DNA of 64,000 bases from JAYFQF01 sp034927285 (GCA_034927285.1 JAYFQF010000011.1:35404-99403); one strand, 5' to 3'. Counted from the stretch's first letter, positions 16,432 through 25,826 are shown. The notes: generated by a model not told the origin, from the letters alone. Numbers and translations are program-made.

Positions 16432-18006
16432 ATGCCGCGTACCGCACAAAATCTAAAATCAGTTATGGACTATTTCGGCATCACAAACAGAGAGCTGGCC
16501 GGGGCTCTGGGCGTGGACCCCTCTTTGGTAAGCAGGTGGCTGAATGGTCAGCGTAAACTGAAGGCCGCCAGCGGTACCATAAATGTCCTGGCCGAGTACA
16601 TTCTGACCTCAAGCAGGCGCATCCATGATATCCAATGGCTGAAAACGCAGCTTGAACGGGATGAGCTGCCTGTGGATCTTTCCACCGTGTACCGCATAAA
16701 ACAAAGCCTGATTCTGTGGCTGGCTTCCGACGGCGAGGATCTGCGGCGCAACCTGGGAGAAACCTCATCCCCGCCCGAAGGGCAAAAGGGCCAAGCGGAA
16801 AAGAAACCGGCGCCTCTGTCCCATATCGCCCGGGATACGGTCAAAATCGGCTGTCTGGAGCTCGTCCTCAGTTTGGAGCCGCTGCTTTCCGGACTGCCCC
16901 GGGACGCCTCGGCAGACATCTTCCTTTCCCATGACGAAATCGGAGTGATGATCAACGAGGATTTTTCCCGCCTGCTCCTTAAGACGATTGAAGAAAAACA
17001 CCTGAAGGTGCGGCTGATGATCTGCATATCGGGCAATACCCGGGCAATGTCCCGTATCATCGCCGTCTATATGCGGCCGCTGGTTTCGGGACGCCTCCGC
17101 CTTTCGGTGGTCCACGGCATGACCCATACCGTCACCAGCCAGATGCACCTGCTCATCCCCGGCAAGGCGGCCATTCTGGTCACCGAAACTCCCGGCGGCG
17201 GCGCTCCGCCGGTGGCGGCTCTTGTCGATGAAGAAAACTTTTTAAAAGAAATCCAGCTTAGTTTTGAAGAGGCTATCCGTTATGCCCAGCCTGTACTGAA
17301 TATCTACGACGACGACTTTTCCCGCAATATCCTGGAGATCATCTATCAGGAATTTTGTACTCCCGGCGCTCTTGACGTGGTGAAAGACAATATCAATCCC
17401 ATGTATATGGCCGCCGGCGCCTACGACCGTTTCCTGGATACACAGGGGCACAACCGGGAGGAATACGCCTGGCGCAGCGCAGAGTTCAGGCGGTTTAAAT
17501 CCGGCCTGGATGAAACTCTGAAAGGCGGCTCGGTGTTCCGGGAGATCCTTTCCATGAAGCGCCTGGCGCAGATTGCCCGGGAGGGTTTTTGCCGCATGCC
17601 GGGGCTGTATTTCATGACAAAAGGTTTCGTTCTTCTGGATGCGGAAGGCTGCGCCGCCGTTTTAAACGGCTACATCCGTTATTTGGAAGCCGCACCGAAT
17701 TTTCAGGTTCTGATCCTGGACGATATCTCAATCCTGCATGCCGAAAATTGCTGGCAGCTCAAGAAAAATCATCATCTTGCCATCAACCATTGGAGCGGCG
17801 GCCAGCCGGTAATGATCCACTCCGACCAGCTTTTGCTTCTCCGGGAATTTCAGGCTCATTTCGATTCCCTTTGGGCCCGGGGCCGCGGCTCCATCAGCAG
17901 CCGCGGCAGCGTCGTCGCCACCTTGCAGGAGGTATTGAAACAGCTGAACCAAGGCCGGGGAAAAGAGGAAAAACAGACGGGGATAAGCGCAGACGGCAGG
18001 GAATAA
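16432..18006 (+). CDS. Large XRE-type regulator with unknown C-terminal region
   Basis: A 524-residue cytosolic protein starting 13 bases after the SLH gene, so probably co-transcribed. Residues 8-60 are an XRE helix-turn-helix (LKSVMDYFGITNRELAGA, then PSLVSRWLNGQRKL). The remaining 450 residues belong to no family I can name. One stretch (about 170-260, VRLMICISGNTRAMSRII to AAILVTETPG) faintly recalls the alternating strands of phospholipase D-like folds seen in some regulators, but I see no HKD motif. No strong ribosome site precedes the ATG. The gene is followed by a strong terminator. Confidence 0.7.
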   Translation: MPRTAQNLKSVMDYFGITNRELAGALGVDPSLVSRWLNGQRKLKAASGTINVLAEYILTSSRRIHDIQWLKTQLERDELPVDLSTVYRIKQSLILWLASDGEDLRRNLGETSSPPEGQKGQAEKKPAPLSHIARDTVKIGCLELVLSLEPLLSGLPRDASADIFLSHDEIGVMINEDFSRLLLKTIEEKHLKVRLMICISGNTRAMSRIIAVYMRPLVSGRLRLSVVHGMTHTVTSQMHLLIPGKAAILVTETPGGGAPPVAALVDEENFLKEIQLSFEEAIRYAQPVLNIYDDDFSRNILEIIYQEFCTPGALDVVKDNINPMYMAAGAYDRFLDTQGHNREEYAWRSAEFRRFKSGLDETLKGGSVFREILSMKRLAQIAREGFCRMPGLYFMTKGFVLLDAEGCAAVLNGYIRYLEAAPNFQVLILDDISILHAENCWQLKKNHHLAINHWSGGQPVMIHSDQLLLLREFQAHFDSLWARGRGSISSRGSVVATLQEVLKQLNQGRGKEEKQTGISADGRE

Positions 18007-18067
18007 GCGGAAAAACCATTAGCCCAAGCGGATGAATTTCCCCAAGGAATATGGTATAGTAATGCTT

Positions 18068-18100
18068 AGAAAGCCCTAACTCAAGTTAGGGTTTTCTGAG
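18068..18100 (+). terminator. Terminator closing the kinase/SLH cluster
   Basis: A 13-bp stem AGAAAGCCCTAAC / GTTAGGGTTTTCT around TCAA, with one G-U pair. Confidence 0.75.
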
Positions 18101-18250
18101 CATTTTTCGTTAACGGCCGTAGCCGCCCCCAGCGGCAGAAAACCCGCCGGCTTAACCCCCCCCCGGATCAGCAGCCGGTTCATCCGGTTCGGCAGCATCC
18201 GGGATTCAGTTTTTTTCGATCCAACCACCTTACGGAAAGGAATGTATCAT

Positions 18251-19648
18251 ATGCTCACTTATCTGCATTGGCTGTACCTGCTGGTTATTGCAGCCGTGAT
18301 TATTCTGATGATCCGAAAACGGGAAGTGGTCATTCCCTGCATCGCCGGTACTTTCTGCATCGGCTTTGCTTACGGCGGCGGCAGCATCATCGGCGGCGCC
18401 CAGGCGGTATTCAACGCCATGATGGCGGCCGGCGCCGATTTGTTCGATATCATGCTGGTCATCGCTTTAATGGTTTCCATGCTGAAAGCCCTGGCCGGCA
18501 TGGGGGCTGATAAGATCATGATCTCTCCGGCTGCCAGATTGATTAAAAAGCCCGCCGTTGCCTATTGGATCCTGGCCTTGATCATGTATATCGCCTCCAC
18601 CTTCTTTTGGCCCACCCCCGCCACCGCTTTGGTGGGTACGATCCTGATCCCCATCGCGGTGAAAGCCGGCCTGAAACCCATGGCCGCCTGCATCGCCATA
18701 AATCTGGCCGGTCACGGCATGGCTCTTTCCGGCGATTTGGTGCTGCAGGGAGCCCCTTCCATCACCGCCGGGGCTGCCGGCGTGGAAATCGGCGCCGTGC
18801 TGCGCTCCGGCTCCACCTTTGCTTTCATTACCGGCGCCGTGGCCCTGATTTTGTCCTTCATCCTGAACCGTAAGGATATCTTCGGCGAAAAAGCTGAGGC
18901 GGCTGCCCAAAACAGGCCGGCGGAAGAGGAAAAAGCCGCTGAAGGTTCCCCCGGCTATGCCAGATTTTTTGCCGGAGCGGTGCCGGTCATTTTCCTGATC
19001 ATTATCATCCGGATGATCCTGGGCAGTTACGTGGAAGGGATCGCCAAGATCTATGGCGGCGGGGCTACCGCCTTGCTGGGGGGAACAGCCGCCCTGATCA
19101 TGGTAGCCGCCACCGCGGCGGACGCCAAAAAGGACTGCCTGGAAAAGGTCGTCGGCTACCTCCGGGAAGGGCTTTTGTTTTCTATTAATATCTTTGCTCC
19201 CGTTATTCCCATCGCCGGCTTTTTTATGCTGGGCTCCCCCGGCAACGCTCCCGCCATCCTGGGGGAGGGAGCGCCGGGTCTGCTCTTTGAGCTGGGCACC
19301 GCTTTAGCCAACGCTCTGCCTTTAGGGGCCTTGCCTCTGGCCGTGGGCATTGTCCTCATCGGCGCCATCACCGGCCTGGACGGTTCCGGCTTCTCCGGTC
19401 TGCCCCTGATCGGGGCCCTGGCCGGCTCTTTGGCTGTGCCCGCCGGCCTGGATCCGGCGATTTTGGCCGGTCTGGGGCAGACCGCCGCCATCTGGGTAGG
19501 CGGCGGCTGTTTGAGCGCCTGGTCTTTCGGCGCCGTAGCTTCTGCCGGCGTAGCCGGGGTTCCCGCTGCCGACCTGGTGCGCAAAAACCTTGTGCCGGTG
19601 ATCGCCGGCCTGATTATCTCCACCCTGGCGGCAGTCCTCATGATGTAG
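18251..19648 (+). CDS. Membrane transporter of the ion-transporter superfamily, substrate unknown
   Basis: A 465-residue integral membrane protein with about 11-12 membrane segments and a charged mid-loop (FGEKAEAAAQNRPAEEEKAAEG). Two glycine/proline-rich re-entrant-like stretches (FFWPTPATALVG and ITGLDGSGFSGLPL) in the two halves fit the IT superfamily that includes DcuC, GntP and CitMHS carriers of organic anions. The ATG at 18251 lies 9 bases after GGAAAGGA; an ATG at 18242 is too close. It stands alone between two terminators. Organic acid uptake is the best guess; the exact substrate is not visible. Confidence 0.6.
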   Translation: MLTYLHWLYLLVIAAVIILMIRKREVVIPCIAGTFCIGFAYGGGSIIGGAQAVFNAMMAAGADLFDIMLVIALMVSMLKALAGMGADKIMISPAARLIKKPAVAYWILALIMYIASTFFWPTPATALVGTILIPIAVKAGLKPMAACIAINLAGHGMALSGDLVLQGAPSITAGAAGVEIGAVLRSGSTFAFITGAVALILSFILNRKDIFGEKAEAAAQNRPAEEEKAAEGSPGYARFFAGAVPVIFLIIIIRMILGSYVEGIAKIYGGGATALLGGTAALIMVAATAADAKKDCLEKVVGYLREGLLFSINIFAPVIPIAGFFMLGSPGNAPAILGEGAPGLLFELGTALANALPLGALPLAVGIVLIGAITGLDGSGFSGLPLIGALAGSLAVPAGLDPAILAGLGQTAAIWVGGGCLSAWSFGAVASAGVAGVPAADLVRKNLVPVIAGLIISTLAAVLMM

Positions 19649-19718
19649 TGTGGTTTTACCGCCTGACATAATGCGTCCGGTCCCGGGGCAAGGATAAAAT
19701 GCCGCCATCTTTTTCCAG

Positions 19719-19768
19719 GAAAATAGAACTCCTTAGAACTGCCAGATTCTAAGGAGTTCTATTTTTGT
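19719..19768 (+). terminator. Strong terminator after the transporter gene
   Basis: A perfect stem of about 18 bp (AAATAGAACTCCTTAGAA and its complement) around CTGCCAGA with a T tract. It can also work on the opposite strand, where recQ arrives. Confidence 0.85.
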
Positions 19769-19847
19769 TGTAGCCGAAAGGTCAAACCAATCCACAATCC
19801 GCGAAACCGGCGGGCTGGACGGTATCCGTGACGAAGGGCTGCCGGAG

Positions 19848-21701
19848 TCAGCCATCAACGCGCCTTTTCGCGATTTCCTCCAGAAAGGTTCTTCCGTAAC
19901 GGGAGGCCTTTACCTGGCCTACTCCCGAAACCTCTAAAAACTCCGCCATATTTCCTGGCGCCTTCGCAGCCATGTCGGCGAGACTGGCATTGGAGAAAAT
20001 GATATAGGCGGGCACATTTTCCTGCCGGGCAAGCTTGAAGCGCAGCGCTTTCAGAGCCGTGAACAGGTTGTCTTCTTCCTCCATGCCGGCCGTGGCCGCC
20101 TTTTTCCCGGAAAGCTTCTCAGGAGCAGAGGTTTCCTTTATCGTCATTTCCACTTTCTCCTTGCGGAAAAGCACATTTGCGGCCTTTACCGTTAACTCCA
20201 CGCCGCCATGGGCCGGGTCGGTACGCAGGTAACCCTGTGCTTCCAGAGCTTCCACCAGCTCTTTGACCCGGGTTTTGCTCGTTCCTTTCATCAGCCCATA
20301 AGTTGTCAGCTGATCGAGGCCCAGCTCCAACACCCGCTGTTCCGCGCTTCCGCAGAGCGTGCGGATAATTAATGTGGCCCCCACAGAGTAGCCCAGCTTA
20401 TCTCTTGCACGTTTTACGCACGAAAGAATCATCTGCGCTTCCGTGGTGATATCCTTCACCGCAAAGATCGCGCGGCAGTTCCCGCAATTCCCGCAGGACT
20501 CCTGATGGGCCTGGCCAAAATAATCCAAAATATATCCCCGCAGGCAGCGCGTGGTTTTGCAGTATCCGATCATTGCGTCCAGGCGTTCATCGTCCCTTTG
20601 CAGGACTGCCTGACGCTGCTCTTCAGTCAACTCTTCGTTTTGGCCGGAATTCTGGATAAGAAATCTGGCGGTCTGGACATCACCGGGAGAATACAGTAAA
20701 ATGCAGTCCGCCTTTTCACCGTCCCGCCCGGCGCGGCCTGCCTCCTGATAGTAAGCCTCCAGGCTTTTCGGCATATTGTAATGGATCACAAAGCCGACAT
20801 TGGATTTGTCGATCCCCATGCCAAAGGCGTTGGTCGCCACCATTACAGCAGAGCGGTCGTACAAAAAGTTCTCCTGGTTTTGACGGCGTTCCTCATCGGC
20901 CAGGCCGGCGTGATATCTCGTAGCCGAAATCCCGGTACCCCGCAGGGCGTCGCACACCTTCTCCACAGCAGTTCTGGTAGCGCAGTAAACGATCCCGCAT
21001 TTGTCGCGGCGCTGAGCGACCAAGGACTGAAGTGTCGCCGCCTTATTCTTGGGCCGCCCGACTTCAAAAAAGAGATTAGGCCGGTCAAATCCCGTCGTGA
21101 TGCACAGCGGCGTACGCAGCTTCAATATACGCTCGATATCGCCCCGCACCTGTTCTGTCGCCGTAGCGGTATAAGCCGCCAGGACCGGCCTTTGGGGCAG
21201 CTTATCCAAGAAGTCCAAAATGCGCAGATAGCTTGGCCGGAAATCCTGTCCCCACTGTGAAATGCAATGAGCTTCGTCGACAGCCACCAGCGATATTTTC
21301 AGACCTTGGGCAAGAGAGACGAAGCCCTCTCCGTCAAGGCGTTCCGGCGCAATGTAGATAATTTTGTATTTTCCGGCGCGTATATTGCGATAGACAATTC
21401 TCATCTGTTCCGGCGTCAGGGAACTGTTGAGAAAAGCCGCGCTGACGCCTGCATCTTTCAGCGCCATGACCTGATCCTTCATCAAGGAAATCAGCGGTGA
21501 AACGACCAGGGTAACTCCCTCCATCAAAAGAGCAGGCAACTGATAACAGACACTTTTCCCGCCCCCGGTAGGCATGATGCCTAAGGCATCGCGCCCGCTG
21601 AGGACAGCATCAATCAGTTCCCCTTGCCCATCACGGAAAGCAGCATGACCAAAATACTGCTTCAGCACATCATATTTATTAAGCGGCGTTTCCATCATCA
21701 T
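19848..21701 (-). CDS. recQ: ATP-dependent DNA helicase RecQ
   Basis: A 3'-5' helicase for recombination and fork repair. Domains in order: helicase core with Walker A PTGGGKSVCYQLPAL, VDEAHCISQWGQDFRPSY, TATATEQVRGDI and HYNMPKSLEAYYQEAGRAGRDG; the RecQ zinc site with four cysteines ending in ESCGNCGNC; an RQC winged helix; and a C-terminal HRDC domain (PAYIIFSNASLADMA to GVGQVKASRYG). The frame is open up to a TTG at 21758, but the ATG cluster at 21695-21701 follows GGAG and gives the usual RecQ N-terminus (NKYDVLKQYFGH). It is a complete, normal-length protein and is not in an evident operon. Confidence 0.93.
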   Translation of the reverse strand: MMMETPLNKYDVLKQYFGHAAFRDGQGELIDAVLSGRDALGIMPTGGGKSVCYQLPALLMEGVTLVVSPLISLMKDQVMALKDAGVSAAFLNSSLTPEQMRIVYRNIRAGKYKIIYIAPERLDGEGFVSLAQGLKISLVAVDEAHCISQWGQDFRPSYLRILDFLDKLPQRPVLAAYTATATEQVRGDIERILKLRTPLCITTGFDRPNLFFEVGRPKNKAATLQSLVAQRRDKCGIVYCATRTAVEKVCDALRGTGISATRYHAGLADEERRQNQENFLYDRSAVMVATNAFGMGIDKSNVGFVIHYNMPKSLEAYYQEAGRAGRDGEKADCILLYSPGDVQTARFLIQNSGQNEELTEEQRQAVLQRDDERLDAMIGYCKTTRCLRGYILDYFGQAHQESCGNCGNCRAIFAVKDITTEAQMILSCVKRARDKLGYSVGATLIIRTLCGSAEQRVLELGLDQLTTYGLMKGTSKTRVKELVEALEAQGYLRTDPAHGGVELTVKAANVLFRKEKVEMTIKETSAPEKLSGKKAATAGMEEEDNLFTALKALRFKLARQENVPAYIIFSNASLADMAAKAPGNMAEFLEVSGVGQVKASRYGRTFLEEIAKRRVDG

Positions 21702-21861
21702 TTCACTCCGGCCCCACTGATACAGATCCGCCCGTTCCTCTATATTCCCCGCGACCAACTCTAGCGTCCATCTTTAAATACTCCCTGTCAATGTATGATG
21801 TATATAGAAAATTATAAGGCTCTCAGACGAATAATACAATATCAAGGGACACAGAAGCGGG

Positions 21862-21907
21862 CGCGGCTCCTCCGTTCCATCGTGAAAGGGAGGAGCCGCA
21901 TTTTTAC
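21862..21907. terminator. Hairpin between pap2 and recQ
   Basis: Perfect 11-bp stem GCGGCTCCTCC / GGAGGAGCCGC. The T tract follows it on the plus strand, but the gene that would use it (pap2) is on the minus strand, so its orientation is odd. Confidence 0.5.
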
Positions 21908-22491
21908 ATTGACAAAAATAACAGGCTTATTGCAAATGCCATTACAGCGGAGCCGCTGCCGGCAATCAGTTCTTTCAATGTATGCCGTTTTAGGGCAAGC
22001 GAAGCCCAAATCGTTAAAGCGAACAGCATTGCGCAGGGTAAAATACATTTCCAGCCCATAAAATAAACCATCGATATCAGAGGTCCCGCAATGCTGCAGG
22101 CATGACCGCTGGCACGGAGCATAAAGAACTTATTGAACACAATCAGCACAGCGACGGAAAAAAAGTAAGTCAGATAAATAAGCAGCAAGCCTCGGCTCAC
22201 CTGAGCGGCAAGTCCGTAGACAACAGCGGCGGCATAGCCGGCAACGCTCAGGATAAAGGCCAGATTCCGCTGACCTTCGCGGCCTTTAGCCCTGTATGCG
22301 GGGAGGACCGCGGCAATCGGATAAGCCGCAAGCGGGATCAGCGCCAGAAAGAAAATCGACGCCAGCAGTTCCCATCGGTCTGCAAACACTGTATGCTCCG
22401 AAAAAGACAGGATGATCAGCAGCAAAAGCGCCGGAATCGGCGGCACCATAATGACGCGGATCATTTTGGCGCTTTTCTCTTTTTTAGTCAT
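21904..22491 (-). CDS. PAP2-like membrane phosphatase
   Basis: A 195-residue membrane protein with about six hydrophobic segments. The PAP2 (phosphatidic acid phosphatase type 2) pattern is partly visible: ASGHACSIAGPL for the SGH motif, and ALKRHTLKELIAGS for the second histidine motif. The first motif KxxxxxxRP is degenerate (NKFFMLRASG), so activity is not assured. It would dephosphorylate a lipid such as undecaprenyl pyrophosphate or phosphatidate. It overlaps the degV gene upstream by 8 bases, indicating coupled translation. Confidence 0.65.
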   Translation of the reverse strand: MTKKEKSAKMIRVIMVPPIPALLLLIILSFSEHTVFADRWELLASIFFLALIPLAAYPIAAVLPAYRAKGREGQRNLAFILSVAGYAAAVVYGLAAQVSRGLLLIYLTYFFSVAVLIVFNKFFMLRASGHACSIAGPLISMVYFMGWKCILPCAMLFALTIWASLALKRHTLKELIAGSGSAVMAFAISLLFLSM

Positions 22492-23371
22492 TCCTTTTTT
22501 CCCCCCAGAAAAAAAGAGCTACCGTGCCGGGGCCGGTATGACTGCCTATGGCAGTGCCCACGCTGTTGATTTCCACACGCCCGTCCAGTTTCGGAAATCG
22601 CGTTTCAACAAGTGCCGCGACAGCCTGTGCGTCTTCAGGGCATCCCGCGTTTGAAATGTAGCATTTGCCGTCATAATTAATGCCGTTCTGCGCATACTCC
22701 TCCATTTTATTTACAATCGCCTCAACGACTCTTTCTTTGCCTCTTATTTTAAATCGCGGAACCAGCTGCCCCTGACGGTCCATATTGAGCAGGGGGCAAA
22801 TATTCAATATCGTTCCAACCCAGCCGGATGCCCTGGAAATACGGCCGCCTTTAACATAGAAAGTCAGGTCTGTGGAAAAAAACCAATGATGCACTTCAAG
22901 CTTATGGTCATTGGCCCAAATATGCAGTTTGCCGATCTCCATACCGCCGTCACGCAGATCGGCAAGCTTATCCATGAAAAGACCGTATCCGGAGGAAGCC
23001 GCCAAAGAATCCACAATATAGATTTTCCTGTCCGGATATTTTTCCAGCAAATCGGTTTTTGCGATATTCGCGGAATTATATACGCCGGAAAGGCCGCCGG
23101 ACAGGCAGACATGCAGGATGTCCAGGCCTTGCTCTAAAAACGATGTAAAATATCCAATAAATTCACCGGCGCTCACCTGGGACGTTTTTGTTTCGGCGCC
23201 GTCGGTCATCGCCTGATAAAACTCATCAAACGGCATGGACTTTCCCAAATCGTCATTATACTGTTTCCCGTCCAGCGAATAGTGGAAGCAGATAAAGCGA
23301 ATATCTCTTTCTTTGAAATGTTGTTCAGTTAAATCGGCCGTAGAACAGCAACTGAGCACATAGTTTCCCAT
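22484..23371 (-). CDS. DegV-family fatty acid-binding protein
   Basis: A protein of about 295 residues that, by family, binds a long-chain fatty acid and hands it to fatty acid kinase FakA. It begins MGNYVLSCCSTADLT, where the usual TDSTAD pattern reads CSTAD. The domain 2 pattern LSGGLSGVYNSA and FYVKGGRISRASGWVG are typical. The ATG at 23371 follows GAGGGG; an upstream in-frame start lacks one. It is the first gene of a pair with the PAP2 gene, which links lipid binding with lipid phosphate removal. A second DegV gene is at 50104. Confidence 0.88.
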   Translation of the reverse strand: MGNYVLSCCSTADLTEQHFKERDIRFICFHYSLDGKQYNDDLGKSMPFDEFYQAMTDGAETKTSQVSAGEFIGYFTSFLEQGLDILHVCLSGGLSGVYNSANIAKTDLLEKYPDRKIYIVDSLAASSGYGLFMDKLADLRDGGMEIGKLHIWANDHKLEVHHWFFSTDLTFYVKGGRISRASGWVGTILNICPLLNMDRQGQLVPRFKIRGKERVVEAIVNKMEEYAQNGINYDGKCYISNAGCPEDAQAVAALVETRFPKLDGRVEINSVGTAIGSHTGPGTVALFFWGEKRND

Positions 23372-23511
23372 AATTATTTTCCCCTCAACCTTCAAAATAT
23401 GGATTTGCGCGGCATGAATACCGCCTATAACATTTATAGCACGATAAAACCGCAAACGCCGCCTACGCCCCCCATAGCCCCGCTATACGGCGATGGATTG
23501 AAAATGTAGAG

Positions 23512-23546
23512 TAAAAAAAGGCGGCTCTACGATTTGTAGAGCCGCC
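23512..23546 (-). terminator. Terminator after the XRE membrane regulator
   Basis: Perfect 11-bp stem GGCGGCTCTAC / GTAGAGCCGCC, then seven T on the minus strand. Confidence 0.85.
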
Positions 23547-23574
23547 AGAATGAAGGCGTTACCGGAAGAAAAGC

Positions 23575-24150
23575 TCAATTCTCTTTGCCGCGTATCTTAA
23601 AGCAAAGATAGATAATGACCTGGGCAGGGATTCCGAGAGAAAACAACAGCCACCAGTTATGCTGAAGAAATGACAGATATACGGTAGCGATAATGCCCCA
23701 AACGAGGGCCGAAATAATATAAAAATTGTTTCTGCGATTACCCCAAATTGAGTTCAGGACCAGCAGGACGATCAAAGATACCGGCACGGCATAAACGAAC
23801 AACAGCCATTGCGCACGACCCAATATCCAAAATGCGATAAAAACCAACAGCGTAAGCGTCCAGACGCCAAGGACAGAAATTTTCGTTATGGTCAGGTAAT
23901 TATTATGCTGAGGAAAAGCGGCTTTCTTTTCTTCTTCGCTGTGGTCACTCAGGAGATAATCCACGGAGACGTGAAACAACTCGCTCATTTGTTTGAGAAT
24001 ATAAGCGTCCGGAACTGCTTCTGCACGTTCCCATTTTGAAATGGCCTTGTCGGAATAATTTAATTTTTCCCCAAGCTCGAACTGCGTCATTCGATTGAGC
24101 GTCCGTAAGTTTATCATATTTTTTGAAACGATATATTTTAGATCTTCCAT
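23575..24150 (-). CDS. XRE-type regulator with membrane domain
   Basis: A 191-residue protein. The N-terminal 65 residues are a Cro/CI helix-turn-helix (MTQFELGEKLNYSDKAISKWERAEAVPD). Four hydrophobic segments follow, at about residues 90-112, 115-135, 142-160 and 165-182. Fusions of this kind are common in Firmicutes, where they often respond to envelope or peptide antibiotic signals. The ATG at 24150 follows GGAG at 5 bases and matches the family start, unlike the in-frame upstream ATG. It lies between two other single-gene units; no target is evident. Confidence 0.82.
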   Translation of the reverse strand: MEDLKYIVSKNMINLRTLNRMTQFELGEKLNYSDKAISKWERAEAVPDAYILKQMSELFHVSVDYLLSDHSEEEKKAAFPQHNNYLTITKISVLGVWTLTLLVFIAFWILGRAQWLLFVYAVPVSLIVLLVLNSIWGNRRNNFYIISALVWGIIATVYLSFLQHNWWLLFSLGIPAQVIIYLCFKIRGKEN

Positions 24151-24259
24151 ATCGACTCCGAAGCCTTCTGAACCCGGTCGCAGCAACATTACATCAACAG
24201 TGCATTAAAGGCACGGTCCCAAATCCAACAATAATGATAACCTAAATTCAAATATTTGT

Positions 24260-25306
24260 CTATTGCATTGTTCTTTGTCCCACCAAGTCTCTCCACTGTT
24301 GGTTTTCTTTCAGATACGCATAGGTTTCTTCATCGCGAAATCCTTTTATCAGGTCTTCTCGGATTTCGGTAAGATATTCCGCATTTATCGCCTTAAAATC
24401 CATATGCGAATAAAGAGAAGACTTTGTAAAAGCATATATACTCTCCAGGTTTGTCAGCATTCGCTCCATAATGTGAAGAGTTTTCGTCTCGTTTTTTTCC
24501 AGTGTGGCTAATTCAAGCGCGGGCGAAATCTCATGGTATTCTCCAAATTCAAAAAGGCTCGCTAATTTCTGTATCTTATCAACCAGTATATGCGCCTTAA
24601 CAAAGTCGTTTTCGTCCAACGCCAGCAGGTAGATATTATGGAAAGTCATATTTAAACTTTGGTATCCGGCATAGAGTAGTTCCTCATCTGCTTTATATGC
24701 TTCATCCTGTCTCCCTGTCTTGCTGCAGATCATAGCCTGTTTCCGCTTGCGCTCTGGATTTTCCTGAGAGAAATAGGTCAGATATTGCTCTGCCTGCTCG
24801 TATTGCTTTTTGTTCATATAGAAATAGTACAACGATTCAGCAGCGGCCTCCTTCAGTCCCTCATCGTCACTTTCCAGCACACGCTTATAGGAATCCAAGA
24901 GGTAAGCGTCATCGTTTTCTTCATCAGCAAGTCCCATCATTTGCCGTTGACCGTCAAATATCCGGGCCATCCAAAGAATCAAATAGTTACAGTTTGGATA
25001 CTCCATAAGACATTGTTTCATCCACTGAAATACTTTGTCAATTGGTTCTGATTTCAGTTTTCTGTTTGCCTGCTCCACTAACCGATTTGCTTCCACAACG
25101 GAAAGTTCTTTTTCGTGAGACAACAATGTGTCCAGGGAAATATTCAACAACCTGGCGATGGGCGATAGTAAAGAAATGTCCGGCAGGGAATAACCGTTTT
25201 CCCATTTGTTCACTGCCGGAGCAGTTACACCAAGGCGTTTTGCCACTTCCTCTTGTGTTAGATTTTTATTTTTGCGGTATTTTCTAATTACGTTACCAAC
25301 TTGCAT
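24260..25306 (-). CDS. XRE-type regulator with helical (TPR-like) C-terminus
   Basis: A 348-residue cytosolic protein. Residues 5-60 form a helix-turn-helix (LTQEEVAKRLGVTAPAVNKWENGYSLPD). The rest is all-helical with repeat-like pairs (AAAESLYYFYMNKKQYEQAEQYL, split here as several TPR-like helices), like peptide-responsive regulators of the Rap/Rgg/PlcR type or the many orphan clostridial forms. The start has a ribosome site and fits the domain start. No small peptide pheromone gene is evident next to it. Confidence 0.8.
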   Translation of the reverse strand: MQVGNVIRKYRKNKNLTQEEVAKRLGVTAPAVNKWENGYSLPDISLLSPIARLLNISLDTLLSHEKELSVVEANRLVEQANRKLKSEPIDKVFQWMKQCLMEYPNCNYLILWMARIFDGQRQMMGLADEENDDAYLLDSYKRVLESDDEGLKEAAAESLYYFYMNKKQYEQAEQYLTYFSQENPERKRKQAMICSKTGRQDEAYKADEELLYAGYQSLNMTFHNIYLLALDENDFVKAHILVDKIQKLASLFEFGEYHEISPALELATLEKNETKTLHIMERMLTNLESIYAFTKSSLYSHMDFKAINAEYLTEIREDLIKGFRDEETYAYLKENQQWRDLVGQRTMQ

Positions 25307-25622
25307 AATCGTTCCCTCCTGCCTGCTTTCTTCCCTTAAAATATACCATGCAGGAGTTCATTGCACAATTGAGCGGTCATTAACCAATTGGAAAATAAAA
25401 TAACCGTTGCTCATGTCGCCTTCTGTTTTATTGTCAAATATCCCTATTGCCCATAAAACACTCCTTTCCAACGAGAGAGAAGGCAAAAATGCCCCCACTT
25501 CTATCAAGGAAAAAATGAGGGGCTGCACGAACTGATAAAGTTAAGATTTATTGCCTTGATTTAATTCGGTTAAACGAATACACTGTATCCATTCTTTGAA
25601 AGGATACAGCAAGAGGGAATAT
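25307..25622. other. Non-coding stretch before degraded genes
   Basis: AT-rich sequence with no credible gene. The only structure noted is a hairpin with arms CTGTATCC and GGATACAG at about 25580-25606, just before the ribosome site of the broken HTH gene. Confidence 0.5.
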
Positions 25623-25793
25623 ATGACTGTACAGGAAGCAGCTGAAAAATGATGTATCACAGAGCGCTGGGTTCAGAAGCTTTGTGAGGAAAATAGAATC
25701 AAGGGTATTGTTCGGTTCAGCAGAGTGTGGATGATTCCTGAAGAGGCCGTCAAGCCCATTGACGGGCGGAGAAAGGATGGTGAACATAAATGA
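25623..25793 (+). pseudogene. Excisionase-like small HTH gene with an in-frame stop
   Basis: The frame reads MTVQEAAEK, then TGA at 25650-25652, then CITERWVQKLCEENRIKG and VRFSRVWMIPEEAVKPIDG, ending at 25793. This is the common 57-residue helix-turn-helix protein that stands ahead of two-component/ABC operons in Firmicutes. The codon at the stop is normally tryptophan (EKW), so a TGG to TGA change broke it. An SD-like AGAGGGA lies upstream. The last four bases overlap the next frame (ATGA), preserving the old operon structure. Confidence 0.75.
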
Positions 25794-25826
25794 AACGAAT
25801 ATTCTTAGTCGAGGACGATAAGGCAA
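25790..25826 (+). pseudogene. Response regulator remnant, first 12 codons
   Basis: ATG at 25790 opens MKRIFLVEDDKA, the exact beginning of an OmpR-type receiver with its acidic pair. After that the sequence passes straight into a permease in another frame. Everything of the regulator after about residue 12 is missing. Confidence 0.7.

Noticed and set aside
25623..25793. TGA read as an amino acid in the small HTH gene
   Set aside because: Other genes in the window use TGA as stop, and the following genes are also broken, so decay is the simpler explanation.
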